Shown piece after piece: positions 45,170-53,498 of a stretch of DNA of 64,000 bases. Within the stretch, counting starts at the first letter, position 1. Every line of letters begins with the position of its first letter. The position numbers and the translations under genes were made by a program. Source of the DNA: CAVVEQ01 sp963806635 (GTDB lineage Bacteria; Chloroflexota; Anaerolineae; Anaerolineales; Anaerolineaceae); the NCBI GenBank assembly GCA_963806635.1, contig CAWDZA010000017.1, positions 1 through 64,000 on the forward strand, given 5' to 3'. The notes beneath the pieces are model-generated. The model was not told the origin of the DNA. It saw nothing but the letters and a program-made list of their open reading frames with translations, and did not search any database.

Positions 45170-45210
45170 AAAGGCACAGGAGATTCGAAATCCTGTGCCT
45201 TTATTATTTC
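45170..45210. terminator. Bidirectional terminator between convergent genes
   Basis: AAAGGCACAGGA (45170-45181) pairs perfectly with TCCTGTGCCTTT (45191-45202). T-rich sequence follows on the plus strand and an A-run precedes it. It serves the plus-strand membrane gene and the minus-strand glycan operon. Confidence 0.9.
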
Positions 45211-45229
45211 TTGCCGGGCATTCAAATGG

Positions 45230-46807
45230 TCATTGTCTTTCCTGGGGGGAGAGTTTGAAGACTGAAAGGATCTTTGCATTCCCGATCTCCACCGAAAATA
45301 CCTCATTGGAAAATGGGTAAGGAAGCCTGGAAATATCCCGATAATTTCCCAGAAAATAATCAGCTTCGCTCAAATTATCAGTCATGTGAATGCGTTGAAC
45401 GGTCACATGTGGCAGCAGTCCAAGTGCCTGTTGCTGGGATTCGATAAAGACGTTGATGCTTTCTCCAGGATCGGTTCTTAAAATCTCCTCAAGTCCCCTC
45501 TGATATGAGAGCCCCCAGTAATCCAGCGGAAAGCGCTGTTGTATGGTCTTCATATCCGCGCCAGCCAGGCGGTTGAAATACACGTTCTGATATGGATGGT
45601 ATTGGATCATCCAGGAAACCGTTGGTAAGATTCCCAATATTAAGAGAACCACACATAACAAAGTGGCAAGGCGTTGGCGCATTCGGGTGAGAAGCCAATT
45701 GTGGAATTCATCGAAACCCGAAAGCATTAATAACAGAAAAGGTATGTATATGAAGAACATCTGCCTCCAGCCACTATACAGACTGGAATGCAAAAAAATT
45801 ATAGTGATCAATGGCCCCAGGAAAGCCGTCATTATGATCAGGTCATTTGTGCGCTCAGGGTTGAATCTTCGGGGGAATTCCATAAGAGCCTTGCTTACCC
45901 TTCGAAGAACGACGATCAACCCTGCGAGGAATCCAGCCAGATAAATAATGGGTGTAGTTATCCCAATCCAAACCAGAACATAATGCCAGGGAGGCGAATA
46001 ATCGGAGATTAGCTTTCCAAGATACAGCATCTCACTATTGTGGGGGAAGCGGCTCATAATCAAAAAAGCTTCCACCAATCCTGAGACCGGGTTTTGCCAG
46101 AGCGCTGGCCAGAACATCAAACAGAATACACTTGTAGTTGCCAGGTAGATCGCAAATAAGCAAAGTGAAGATCTCCACCCCTTACGAGTAGCAAGAACCT
46201 CGATCACTAGTCCAAGAAGTGTCAATACGGGAACGATCAAGCCCGGAAGTCGAATGGCGAGCAAAGCGCCTGTTAAGAGTCCATGCAATGCTGCCCGCCA
46301 TATGCCTGGCTTTTCCAAGAACCAGAGGAGCGAAAGAAGGCAAATAGTATAAGCAGAAAGGAAGGGGATATCCTTGGAGTTGTAAAATGCGTCCGCAAAG
46401 ATGCGGGGTGAAAGTACCAGGCAGATCAACCCGATTAAGCTCAACCATCCATTCCGGGTGAACTTCTTTGCCAACATGTAAAACGCGATACATCCAAAGA
46501 AAAAGGAAAGGAAGTTTAGCAAATGACGGCTGAGATAAATCTGATCCAGGCTTCCCCGGCTCTGTGCAGCAATTAGAAACATCTCAAAAAGCGGCCCGTA
46601 CCACCGGTCCTTGTTTGAAAGGAGGGATGGATCCCCTTTAAGGACATAGCGGTAGTTCTGGATGCCGAGTTGTAACTGGGTTGGTTCATCCCAGCTTAGC
46701 CCATAATGGGTGTAGATTGAAAGCCCGAGGATTAATAAAGTAAAAAGGGCGATTATGGCAAACCAATCGGAAAGGGAAAATTTCCGGAGGAATTGTTGTG
46801 CTTTCAT
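45230..46807 (-). CDS. GT39-like membrane glycosyltransferase (GT-C fold)
   Basis: 525 residues with about 11-12 transmembrane helices and a C-terminal extracytoplasmic domain. The first outer loop carries YGLSWDEPTQLQLGI, whose acidic DE pair is the expected catalytic and metal site of PMT/ArnT-like GT-C enzymes. SPRIFADAFYNSKDIPFLSA is the second acidic loop. Such enzymes move a sugar from a polyprenyl-phosphate donor to protein, lipid or glycan outside the membrane. It overlaps the preceding gene by 4 bases (ATGA), showing translational coupling. Confidence 0.82.
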   Translation of the reverse strand: MKAQQFLRKFSLSDWFAIIALFTLLILGLSIYTHYGLSWDEPTQLQLGIQNYRYVLKGDPSLLSNKDRWYGPLFEMFLIAAQSRGSLDQIYLSRHLLNFLSFFFGCIAFYMLAKKFTRNGWLSLIGLICLVLSPRIFADAFYNSKDIPFLSAYTICLLSLLWFLEKPGIWRAALHGLLTGALLAIRLPGLIVPVLTLLGLVIEVLATRKGWRSSLCLFAIYLATTSVFCLMFWPALWQNPVSGLVEAFLIMSRFPHNSEMLYLGKLISDYSPPWHYVLVWIGITTPIIYLAGFLAGLIVVLRRVSKALMEFPRRFNPERTNDLIIMTAFLGPLITIIFLHSSLYSGWRQMFFIYIPFLLLMLSGFDEFHNWLLTRMRQRLATLLCVVLLILGILPTVSWMIQYHPYQNVYFNRLAGADMKTIQQRFPLDYWGLSYQRGLEEILRTDPGESINVFIESQQQALGLLPHVTVQRIHMTDNLSEADYFLGNYRDISRLPYPFSNEVFSVEIGNAKILSVFKLSPQERQ

Positions 46808-48624
46808 TTTCCGGTTAAAAATCTCGCAATTGTTTCATACAAGGAAGGATTAATATTCTCGAAACGGTAAGGCGGAACCCCAAAGCCAACCAGCATACCG
46901 ATAAGAATGCTCACAAAACCCAGAATAAGCACAACAAATAATAGGACGCTTCGCCATTTAGGTGATTTTTCAAGGAAATCCAATGTATACCAAACACTCA
47001 AGCTTATCAAGATGAAAAGCAAGGGAATGATATCCACGAGGTATCGCATATTGGCGGCGATGAAAATGGCGATGGACGCGAGAAGAATGATCACCGAACC
47101 GAGGATTAACCAACATATCCATTTCAAATCAGGATGAACTCTTAGAATTGGGGTGGGTTTTTCTTTTGCCCAGTACCAGATCCCCTCGAAGAGTTTGATG
47201 GAAGGGAGAAAAACCATCCAAATTAAAGGAATTGTAAAGAAAATCCCGGAAATTTGTTTGGCAGCATAAACTCCTGGCGGTTTGGGGATATACCAGGGCC
47301 ACATATTATCCATAATATACGGAACATCAAAAAAGGGAAATCGATTGCCGAGTAAGGAAAAAGGTCTGGCCAAATAATTAAATAAATTTGGAATAACATT
47401 CAATACCGAGGTGACCAAGCCGTAATCCTCGGGTCGGGCAACCCCTGTCAATTGGTATCGGTGACCAGTTTCAAAAATGGATCCAAATCGGGCGAAGTTA
47501 TACCAACTAAATCCAGATGCCCAGAAAATCAAAGGAATGAAAAGAAATACTAAAGGCGCGAGCCATGCTGATGGTTTTTTATTTTGAATAAATATGAATA
47601 TTGAGATTACCAGCACGAACCAAAAAACCGCGAGAGCGTAATTCACCCTGCTATTCACAGCGGCTCCCCATGCCAAACCGGCAAGTAATAGCCAGGCTGA
47701 CTTATGGGACGAATGCATCGCCCTCAAGGCAGCATAGAGCCCTAGAAGCAGAAAGAACTGACCGCTCGCAATCGCTGCTTCGTAAACCGTCGCCCGGTTA
47801 ATGATCCAGATCATGGGCAGGCACAACATGGCCGTAAGGGCGAAAATTGCGATTGTCCAGGCAGGAGCACGGGGAAAATATCTAGTTCGCAACCAATGGA
47901 AAATGACAGCCATAACGATTGCTAACCCGGATAGGAAAAAGAAAACAAGTTGTTGATCTTCGACGACGGCGGGATGAATCCACTTCACTGCCGTCGCTAC
48001 CAAAGCCGGTACCGCGCCCCAATAGAGGTAATACCTTTCCATTAAAGTACGAACTATCCCAGAGTAATCGATGCCCTTGCGGTTGCCGTATTCGTAGGGA
48101 TTGGTGATGTTGGCGAGCGCGGCAGGGGGTTTTTCCAGAAGCGAAACGCTGCCCTTGAGAAAAGCGTTCGCGAGCATATCGAAATAATGGGTATAAGGCG
48201 TCCAGGCCCACTTGGCTCCGGTGATGAACCAGTAATAAATGAAGATGGCAAGCACAGCCGAGAAAACCGCCCAAACCCAGGAATTGCGGTCGAACCATTG
48301 ATAGAAACGGGTCCGACGGTATCGAGCGGCCGTGGTGAAATACCATTTTCCGAACGGTGTGTTGGCCAGGGCGGCGGATTTGCGCCGAATGTAATTTGAA
48401 ATTGAAACAACCGCATGGGAGGAAAGGATCCGCTCGGAGAACGCCAGCCAGAACGCCAACCCCAGGCAGAGAAACCCGAAAACCGCTAAAACCTTGCGGC
48501 TGTTGCCCATCACAACGTTATTATCCAGGTGGAGTTGGTAGGCAAAAAAAGCAATGAGGAGTGCAGCTCCGCTGAAAAGAAGCAGCGATAGGACGAGGGT
48601 CAGTCGGAATTTCTTAAAACGCAT
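46804..48624 (-). CDS. Polytopic membrane protein, GT-C-like, paralogue A
   Basis: 606 residues with two N-terminal helices absent from its neighbour, then about 11 more. Key segments are TPYTHYFDMLANAFLKGSVS, LEKPPAALANITNPYEYGNR and YYLYWGAVPALVATAVKWI. They align with the downstream-lying paralogue at 48663, indicating tandem duplication. The Asp in HYFD within the first outer loop could be the acidic residue of a GT-C enzyme; this is inferred. It is in an operon with 48663 (38-base gap) and 45230 (overlap). Confidence 0.7.
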   Translation of the reverse strand: MRFKKFRLTLVLSLLLFSGAALLIAFFAYQLHLDNNVVMGNSRKVLAVFGFLCLGLAFWLAFSERILSSHAVVSISNYIRRKSAALANTPFGKWYFTTAARYRRTRFYQWFDRNSWVWAVFSAVLAIFIYYWFITGAKWAWTPYTHYFDMLANAFLKGSVSLLEKPPAALANITNPYEYGNRKGIDYSGIVRTLMERYYLYWGAVPALVATAVKWIHPAVVEDQQLVFFFLSGLAIVMAVIFHWLRTRYFPRAPAWTIAIFALTAMLCLPMIWIINRATVYEAAIASGQFFLLLGLYAALRAMHSSHKSAWLLLAGLAWGAAVNSRVNYALAVFWFVLVISIFIFIQNKKPSAWLAPLVFLFIPLIFWASGFSWYNFARFGSIFETGHRYQLTGVARPEDYGLVTSVLNVIPNLFNYLARPFSLLGNRFPFFDVPYIMDNMWPWYIPKPPGVYAAKQISGIFFTIPLIWMVFLPSIKLFEGIWYWAKEKPTPILRVHPDLKWICWLILGSVIILLASIAIFIAANMRYLVDIIPLLFILISLSVWYTLDFLEKSPKWRSVLLFVVLILGFVSILIGMLVGFGVPPYRFENINPSLYETIARFLTGK

Positions 48625-48662
48625 TGTGATTTCTAAAGATTATACCTTGTGGGCTTTGGAGG

Positions 48663-50267
48663 CTATTTGCTGCCCAGGAAGCGGGCAATTTCTGTGTAGA
48701 GCTGCGGATTGATGGTCTGGAAGCGGAATGGATATTCGCCAAAACCAGCCAGCAGCCCATATATGATGCTCGCAACGCCGAGAAAGATCAGAAGAATGCA
48801 AAGCACAATTTTCCAGGGGCGAGATTCTCCTAATAATTGTAAGGTCCACCAAAAACTGAGCGCGGAGAGAATTGTCAACAGGGGTACCAGGTCCATCAGG
48901 TAGCGCAGGTTGGAGGCGATGAAAATGGAAAGAGAGCCCAGGATGCAGAGCGCAGCTCCGCCCGCCATCCACCACACCCAGGGCAGGGAGGGGTGGGAAG
49001 GGGGAGATGTTTTTGCAGGTATGTTTCTCAGTCGGTTCCACACAGATCGTGCGGGTATTAGCAACGGCAGCAGGATCACCCAAAAAATGGGGACAACTTT
49101 GAATATACCCGCTGCAGGTTCGTCGGAAAGGTAATGCGGCGGCAGGTGGATGAATGCCGGCCAGAGGGACTCGTTTATGGATGGGATTTGAATGAAGGGA
49201 AATTCCCGTGGATTGTAATGAAAAGAACGAACAAGCAGGTTGTATAAATTCGGGAGGATATACCTGACCGAAGAGATATCGTTATAGTTTTCCGGCAGCC
49301 CCCGCGCGGTGAGCTGATAGCGATGGCCGAACTCCAGGACGGTGCCAAAACGGGCAAAATTGTAGGCACCCAGCCCCAGCCCCCAAAATAGCAGCGGAAG
49401 ACAAAGGCATAAGCCGGGCAAGATCCAATCAAACGGGCGGTTTCTTTGCCTTACCAGATACAGCAGGGTTACCACCACCAGCCAGGCGATGGCAGCCGCA
49501 TTGTTCACCCGGCAGCCGATGGATGCTCCCCAAGCCAGCCCGGCCAGCACCATCCAACCAGCTTTTCGTGTGGAGAACATTCCACGCAGCCCGGAATAAA
49601 GCCCGAGAATGAGGAAGAATTGCCCGCCTGCGATAGCGCCTTCATAGACCGACGGCCTGTTGATGATCCACAGGGCAGGCAGACTGAGCATCCCAGCCAG
49701 GATCAGGAGGGCGGCGCTCCAGGCGGGCACCTTCGGAAAAAAGGTGGTGCGAAGCCAATGCAGCAGGGCAGCCATCACCACGGTGAGTTCAGCCATGAAG
49801 AGAAAAACGAGCTGCTGATCATCCAGCGCCATTTGACGCAGATATTTGATCGCCGCAGCGGTCAACGCTGGTACTGGACCCCAATACAGGTAATAGTTCC
49901 CCCTGAAGTAGGAAGCATCCCAGATATATTCGATCCCGACCCGATTGGCGAATTTGTAGGGATTGGCAAGCGCAGCCAGCGCGGCAGGCGGTTTTTCCAA
50001 AAGGGAGGTGGAGCCCTGAAGAAAAGCATCTGCCAGGTGATCGAAATAATAGGTCAATGGCGTCCAAACCCATTTCCCGGCAGTGATGTACCAAAAGTAC
50101 ACTCCGATCACCAGGAGCGCAGCCAGCACCACAAGGATGCCTGAGTTCTTTTCCCACCAGGATTGAAAATTCGATTTTCCAGCCGGATGCTGATTTTTGA
50201 TAGTGGGCGCTTGAGATTTTTGCCCGACAGGTGATAATTGAATTTTGGCCCGAATCATTTTACTCAA
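48663..50267 (-). CDS. Polytopic membrane protein, GT-C-like, paralogue B
   Basis: 534 residues and the first gene of the minus-strand operon. It shares with paralogue A the blocks TPLTYYFDHLADAFLQGSTS, LEKPPAALAALANPYKFANR and YYLYWGPVPALTAAAIKYL. Also shared are the central GGQFFLILGLYSGLRGMFST and a C-terminal NLRYLMDLVPLLTILSALSF block. It lacks the extra N-terminal helices of A. The conserved Asp in the YYFD loop and the KPPAAL segment are probably functional. It is divergent from the alpha-mannosidase, whose start lies 126 bases away. Confidence 0.7.
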   Translation of the reverse strand: MSKMIRAKIQLSPVGQKSQAPTIKNQHPAGKSNFQSWWEKNSGILVVLAALLVIGVYFWYITAGKWVWTPLTYYFDHLADAFLQGSTSLLEKPPAALAALANPYKFANRVGIEYIWDASYFRGNYYLYWGPVPALTAAAIKYLRQMALDDQQLVFLFMAELTVVMAALLHWLRTTFFPKVPAWSAALLILAGMLSLPALWIINRPSVYEGAIAGGQFFLILGLYSGLRGMFSTRKAGWMVLAGLAWGASIGCRVNNAAAIAWLVVVTLLYLVRQRNRPFDWILPGLCLCLPLLFWGLGLGAYNFARFGTVLEFGHRYQLTARGLPENYNDISSVRYILPNLYNLLVRSFHYNPREFPFIQIPSINESLWPAFIHLPPHYLSDEPAAGIFKVVPIFWVILLPLLIPARSVWNRLRNIPAKTSPPSHPSLPWVWWMAGGAALCILGSLSIFIASNLRYLMDLVPLLTILSALSFWWTLQLLGESRPWKIVLCILLIFLGVASIIYGLLAGFGEYPFRFQTINPQLYTEIARFLGSK

Positions 50268-50392
50268 TTAAAAAATTATAACCCCGCCAATTTATTTGAG
50301 AGTCCTTTTTTTGACCTTCCGCTGAATGGAATTAAGGTAATATGTAATTTGTTTCACTAAAATCACCCCAGAAGCAATTTAAGGAAACTACC

Positions 50393-53060
50393 ATGAAACT
50401 GGATACCATTTATCTCATCCACCATACCCATACCGATGTTGGGTATACCCTGGATCAGCCCATATTCTGGGAGATGCAGCCCCGTTTCATCAACGATGCG
50501 CTCGACTTGATCGACCGCTACCGCGAAAATCCATTCGAGAGCCGCTTCCGCTGGACGGTGGAAGCTACATCCGGGATCGAAGCCTGGTTGAAAACGGCCT
50601 CTTCTGCCGACGTGAAACGATTGCAGGCAGCAGAAAAAGCCGGGCTGATGGAGATCACCGCGATGTTCACCAATATCACCCCGCTGCTGGATACCTACCA
50701 GTTGATCGAATCCCTGAACCCCGTGGAGCGCCTGCGTTCAGAGCTTGGGTTGGATATTCGCTCGGCAATGAACTGCGATGTGAACGGACAGAACTGGGGT
50801 CTGGCAGATGTGCTCCTCGACCTGGGGATCGAGGGATTCAGCATGGCGGTCAACCACCATTTTGGGGGTCCTCCCGAACCGAGACCAAGCCTCTTCCAAT
50901 GGCAGGCACCCAGCGGCAGAAAGCTGCCCACGCTGAATGGATGGCAGTACTCAAAAGCCAACGATTTCGGGTTGGGCGCGGATTCAGACGAGATCTTTCT
51001 GGAATGGCTGCCAAAGATCGAAGAGTTTCTTACCGAAAACAGCTTTCCGGTTCCCTATATCGTTTTGCAAGGCTATCATCCCTACGGTGATAATGGCACC
51101 GCCTGGAGCGCCTTCACGGAGTTCGCCATGCGTTGGAACGGAAGCGGACGGGCGCCGCAGATCATATGCGCCACACCACGAATGTTCTGGGAGCGGGTGA
51201 AGCAGGATATTGAGAAGCTCCCGACCATCCGCGGGGATTGGACTGATTACTGGAATTTCGGCTGCATCTCCGCAGCCCGCGAGACCACCATCTACCGCAC
51301 CTCCCGCAGCCGGCTGTTCCGCGCGGATGAGGTGTACGCATTACTCAAGTCCCTCCCGGAATCCAGGATTTGCGACAGCGTTATTCCAGCATCCCGCTAT
51401 TCAGATCGTGTTAACAAGCTCTATCGCGGGCAAGCCTGGCAGATGCTGAACCTTTATGGAGAGCATACCTGGGGCGCGGATACGGCTTCCAACGAGCCAG
51501 AGCTTGAGGATTCGCTGGCGATGGAGAACCACAAGAAGAACATGGCCTACTCCGCCCGATCCCTCAGCCTGCTGCTGGAACGGGATGCCCTTGCGGATTT
51601 CTCCCACTATGTTCCCCGCAGCGATCCATCGGAATTGCTGGTCTTCAACCCGCTGCCCTGGGAGCGAACTGTGAGCGGCCCGATAGCCAAAAACCTGCTC
51701 ATCCCTCGCGGGCTGGGGGAAGACACCTCATCCAGCCGGCACGCTTTGGGCAGGTACGCTCAACCCACAGATTTCTGGACCGGCCGGGCTGAAACCGCGT
51801 TTCACGGCGGAATGGGCTGGACCCTGCAGCCAGTGAAGGTGCCCGCCATGGGCTACACAGTTGTTGGCTGGGACGCTCTGACCGATATGGCCTCGGCGGT
51901 TGAAAGCGACGACGCGGTTGTGGAAACCGCCCGCTACAGGGTGACCTTTGACCGCGAAAAAGGGGGGATCGTTTCGCTGTGGGATAAGAAGCTTACTCAC
52001 GAATGGGTGGATGCATCCGCAGGGTATCCGCTGCACGGCTTTGTTCACGAGGAAGTTGCCGACCATGATACACCCGAGCCGCGCAAGCTTCTCTGCACGG
52101 TCAACTGGATGGCGCAGACAGAGACCCCGCGCGGCTGGCACCCCGATTGGCAAGCCAACCGCACTGCGCCGGTGAGGGTACTCCTTCACAAGGTTTACCG
52201 GTTACCGCACGCAATTGTGGTGGAGCAAATGCTGGAGCACCCAAATGTGGGCAAGCTCTGCCAGCGGACGCTGCTGCCGCTGGATGGCGCAGAGATCGAG
52301 TTCCAGGCGGAATGGGTGATGGGAACCATTACGCATCCTGAAGCCACGTACCTAGCTCTTCCCGTTTAACCTCCCCGGCGCCCAGGCCCGTTTCGATACT
52401 GGCGGAGTGCCTGTGCGGCCGCACCTGGATCAGATCCCGGGCACCTGCCGGGATTACTTCACCGTCCAGCGCTGGGTGGATTTCAACGATGGCGAAAGGG
52501 GAGTGGTCATCGCCACACCGGAAAATCCGTTGGTTCAACTTGGCGATTTCCACTTTGCCCACAACAAGGCGGAAGTTCACCTGGAACGCGCAATGTTCCT
52601 GGGCTGGGTGACCAATAATTATTGGGAGACGAACTTCCCCGGGATGCAGCCCGGGACAGTCACTGCCCGCTATCATATCCTGCCCTATGCCGGAAAATTC
52701 GATGAATCCCAGGCGCACCGGTTTGGCATGGAGGCCGAGCAATCCCGCCCGGTGATTCAACACCTGGGGGAGCAGCCGGCGGAGCAATTGCTGCCGCAGA
52801 ACGGCACGCTCCTTACACTTCCTGAACCCCCCATTCTTGTTCTCAATTTCCGCAAAGCTGAGGAAGGCGGCATCCTGATCACTTTGTATAATGCCAGTGA
52901 CGAGCATCGAAACGCGGAGGTGAAAAGCGGGATCATTTCGCTTGATCAAGCAAACCGCTGCGATTTGTTCGGCAAAGTATTGGAGACCCTCCCAGTGGTT
53001 GCCGGGGTGGTTAAGGTAGAGATACCAGCTAGGCGGATCTTTACCTTACAAGTGGCATGA
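50393..53060 (+). CDS. Glycoside hydrolase family 38 alpha-mannosidase-like enzyme, one frame break
   Basis: The N-terminal GH38 domain opens with LIHHTHTDVGYT (zinc-type His11, His13 and Asp15). It has the nucleophile-region Asp129 in AMNCDVNGQNWG and later GEHTWGADTASNEPELEDS. The first frame ends at TAA 52367-52369 after ATYLALPV. The natural continuation FPFNLPGAQARFDTGG lies one frame over and runs cleanly to TGA 53058-53060, with the beta-sandwich C-terminus. A single missing base near 52360 explains the break. Intact length is about 889 aa. There is no signal peptide, so it is probably intracellular and recycles alpha-mannosides. It diverges from the membrane GT operon. Confidence 0.85.
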
Positions 53061-53138
53061 TGGAACTCACGAGCACTAATCTGGTTCCGAGTTCTGTTCT
53101 GCAGGTCAGGGTAAAATCTATCCAAGTGAGGTGTGTTC

Positions 53139-53498
53139 ATGATCCCATCCTTCCTTCTGGCAAAGCTCTATGTGAAAGGTTCACTCAAGAATCACGAAAA
53201 CGGATTTGAGTTAAAGCTGAAGAACATCATCGATTCCACCTGGCTGACCGGCATTGGTCCGATCACTGCCGCGGGAATCGCCTATGAGGGGAATGCCATC
53301 CTGATGATCGTAGGGGAACAGACCTTCAACGGTGGCGAACTTTCCACCGAGAACAAAGTGCCGGTGAAAATGGGGGTGCCTATCACGGTGAGGGTGACCG
53401 GGGCGCAACTCCCACCGGGGGTGCACAAGCTGGGGATCGCGGCAACCACCAGCGATATCGGTAAGATCAAATTCGAGATCAGCGACACGGTCGCATGA
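53139..53498 (+). CDS. Small conserved hypothetical protein
   Basis: ATG 53139 is preferred over GTG 53133 for its GAGGTG Shine-Dalgarno spacing. The 119-residue product starts MIPSFLLAKLYVKGSLKNHE, continues as a beta-rich domain and ends IAATTSDIGKIKFEISDTVA. I associate this pattern with a small protein seen in Chloroflexota and sometimes mis-annotated from automated transfer. No enzymatic motif is visible. Its stop overlaps the start of the flippase gene (ATGA), so the two are translated together. Confidence 0.55.
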   Translation: MIPSFLLAKLYVKGSLKNHENGFELKLKNIIDSTWLTGIGPITAAGIAYEGNAILMIVGEQTFNGGELSTENKVPVKMGVPITVRVTGAQLPPGVHKLGIAATTSDIGKIKFEISDTVA

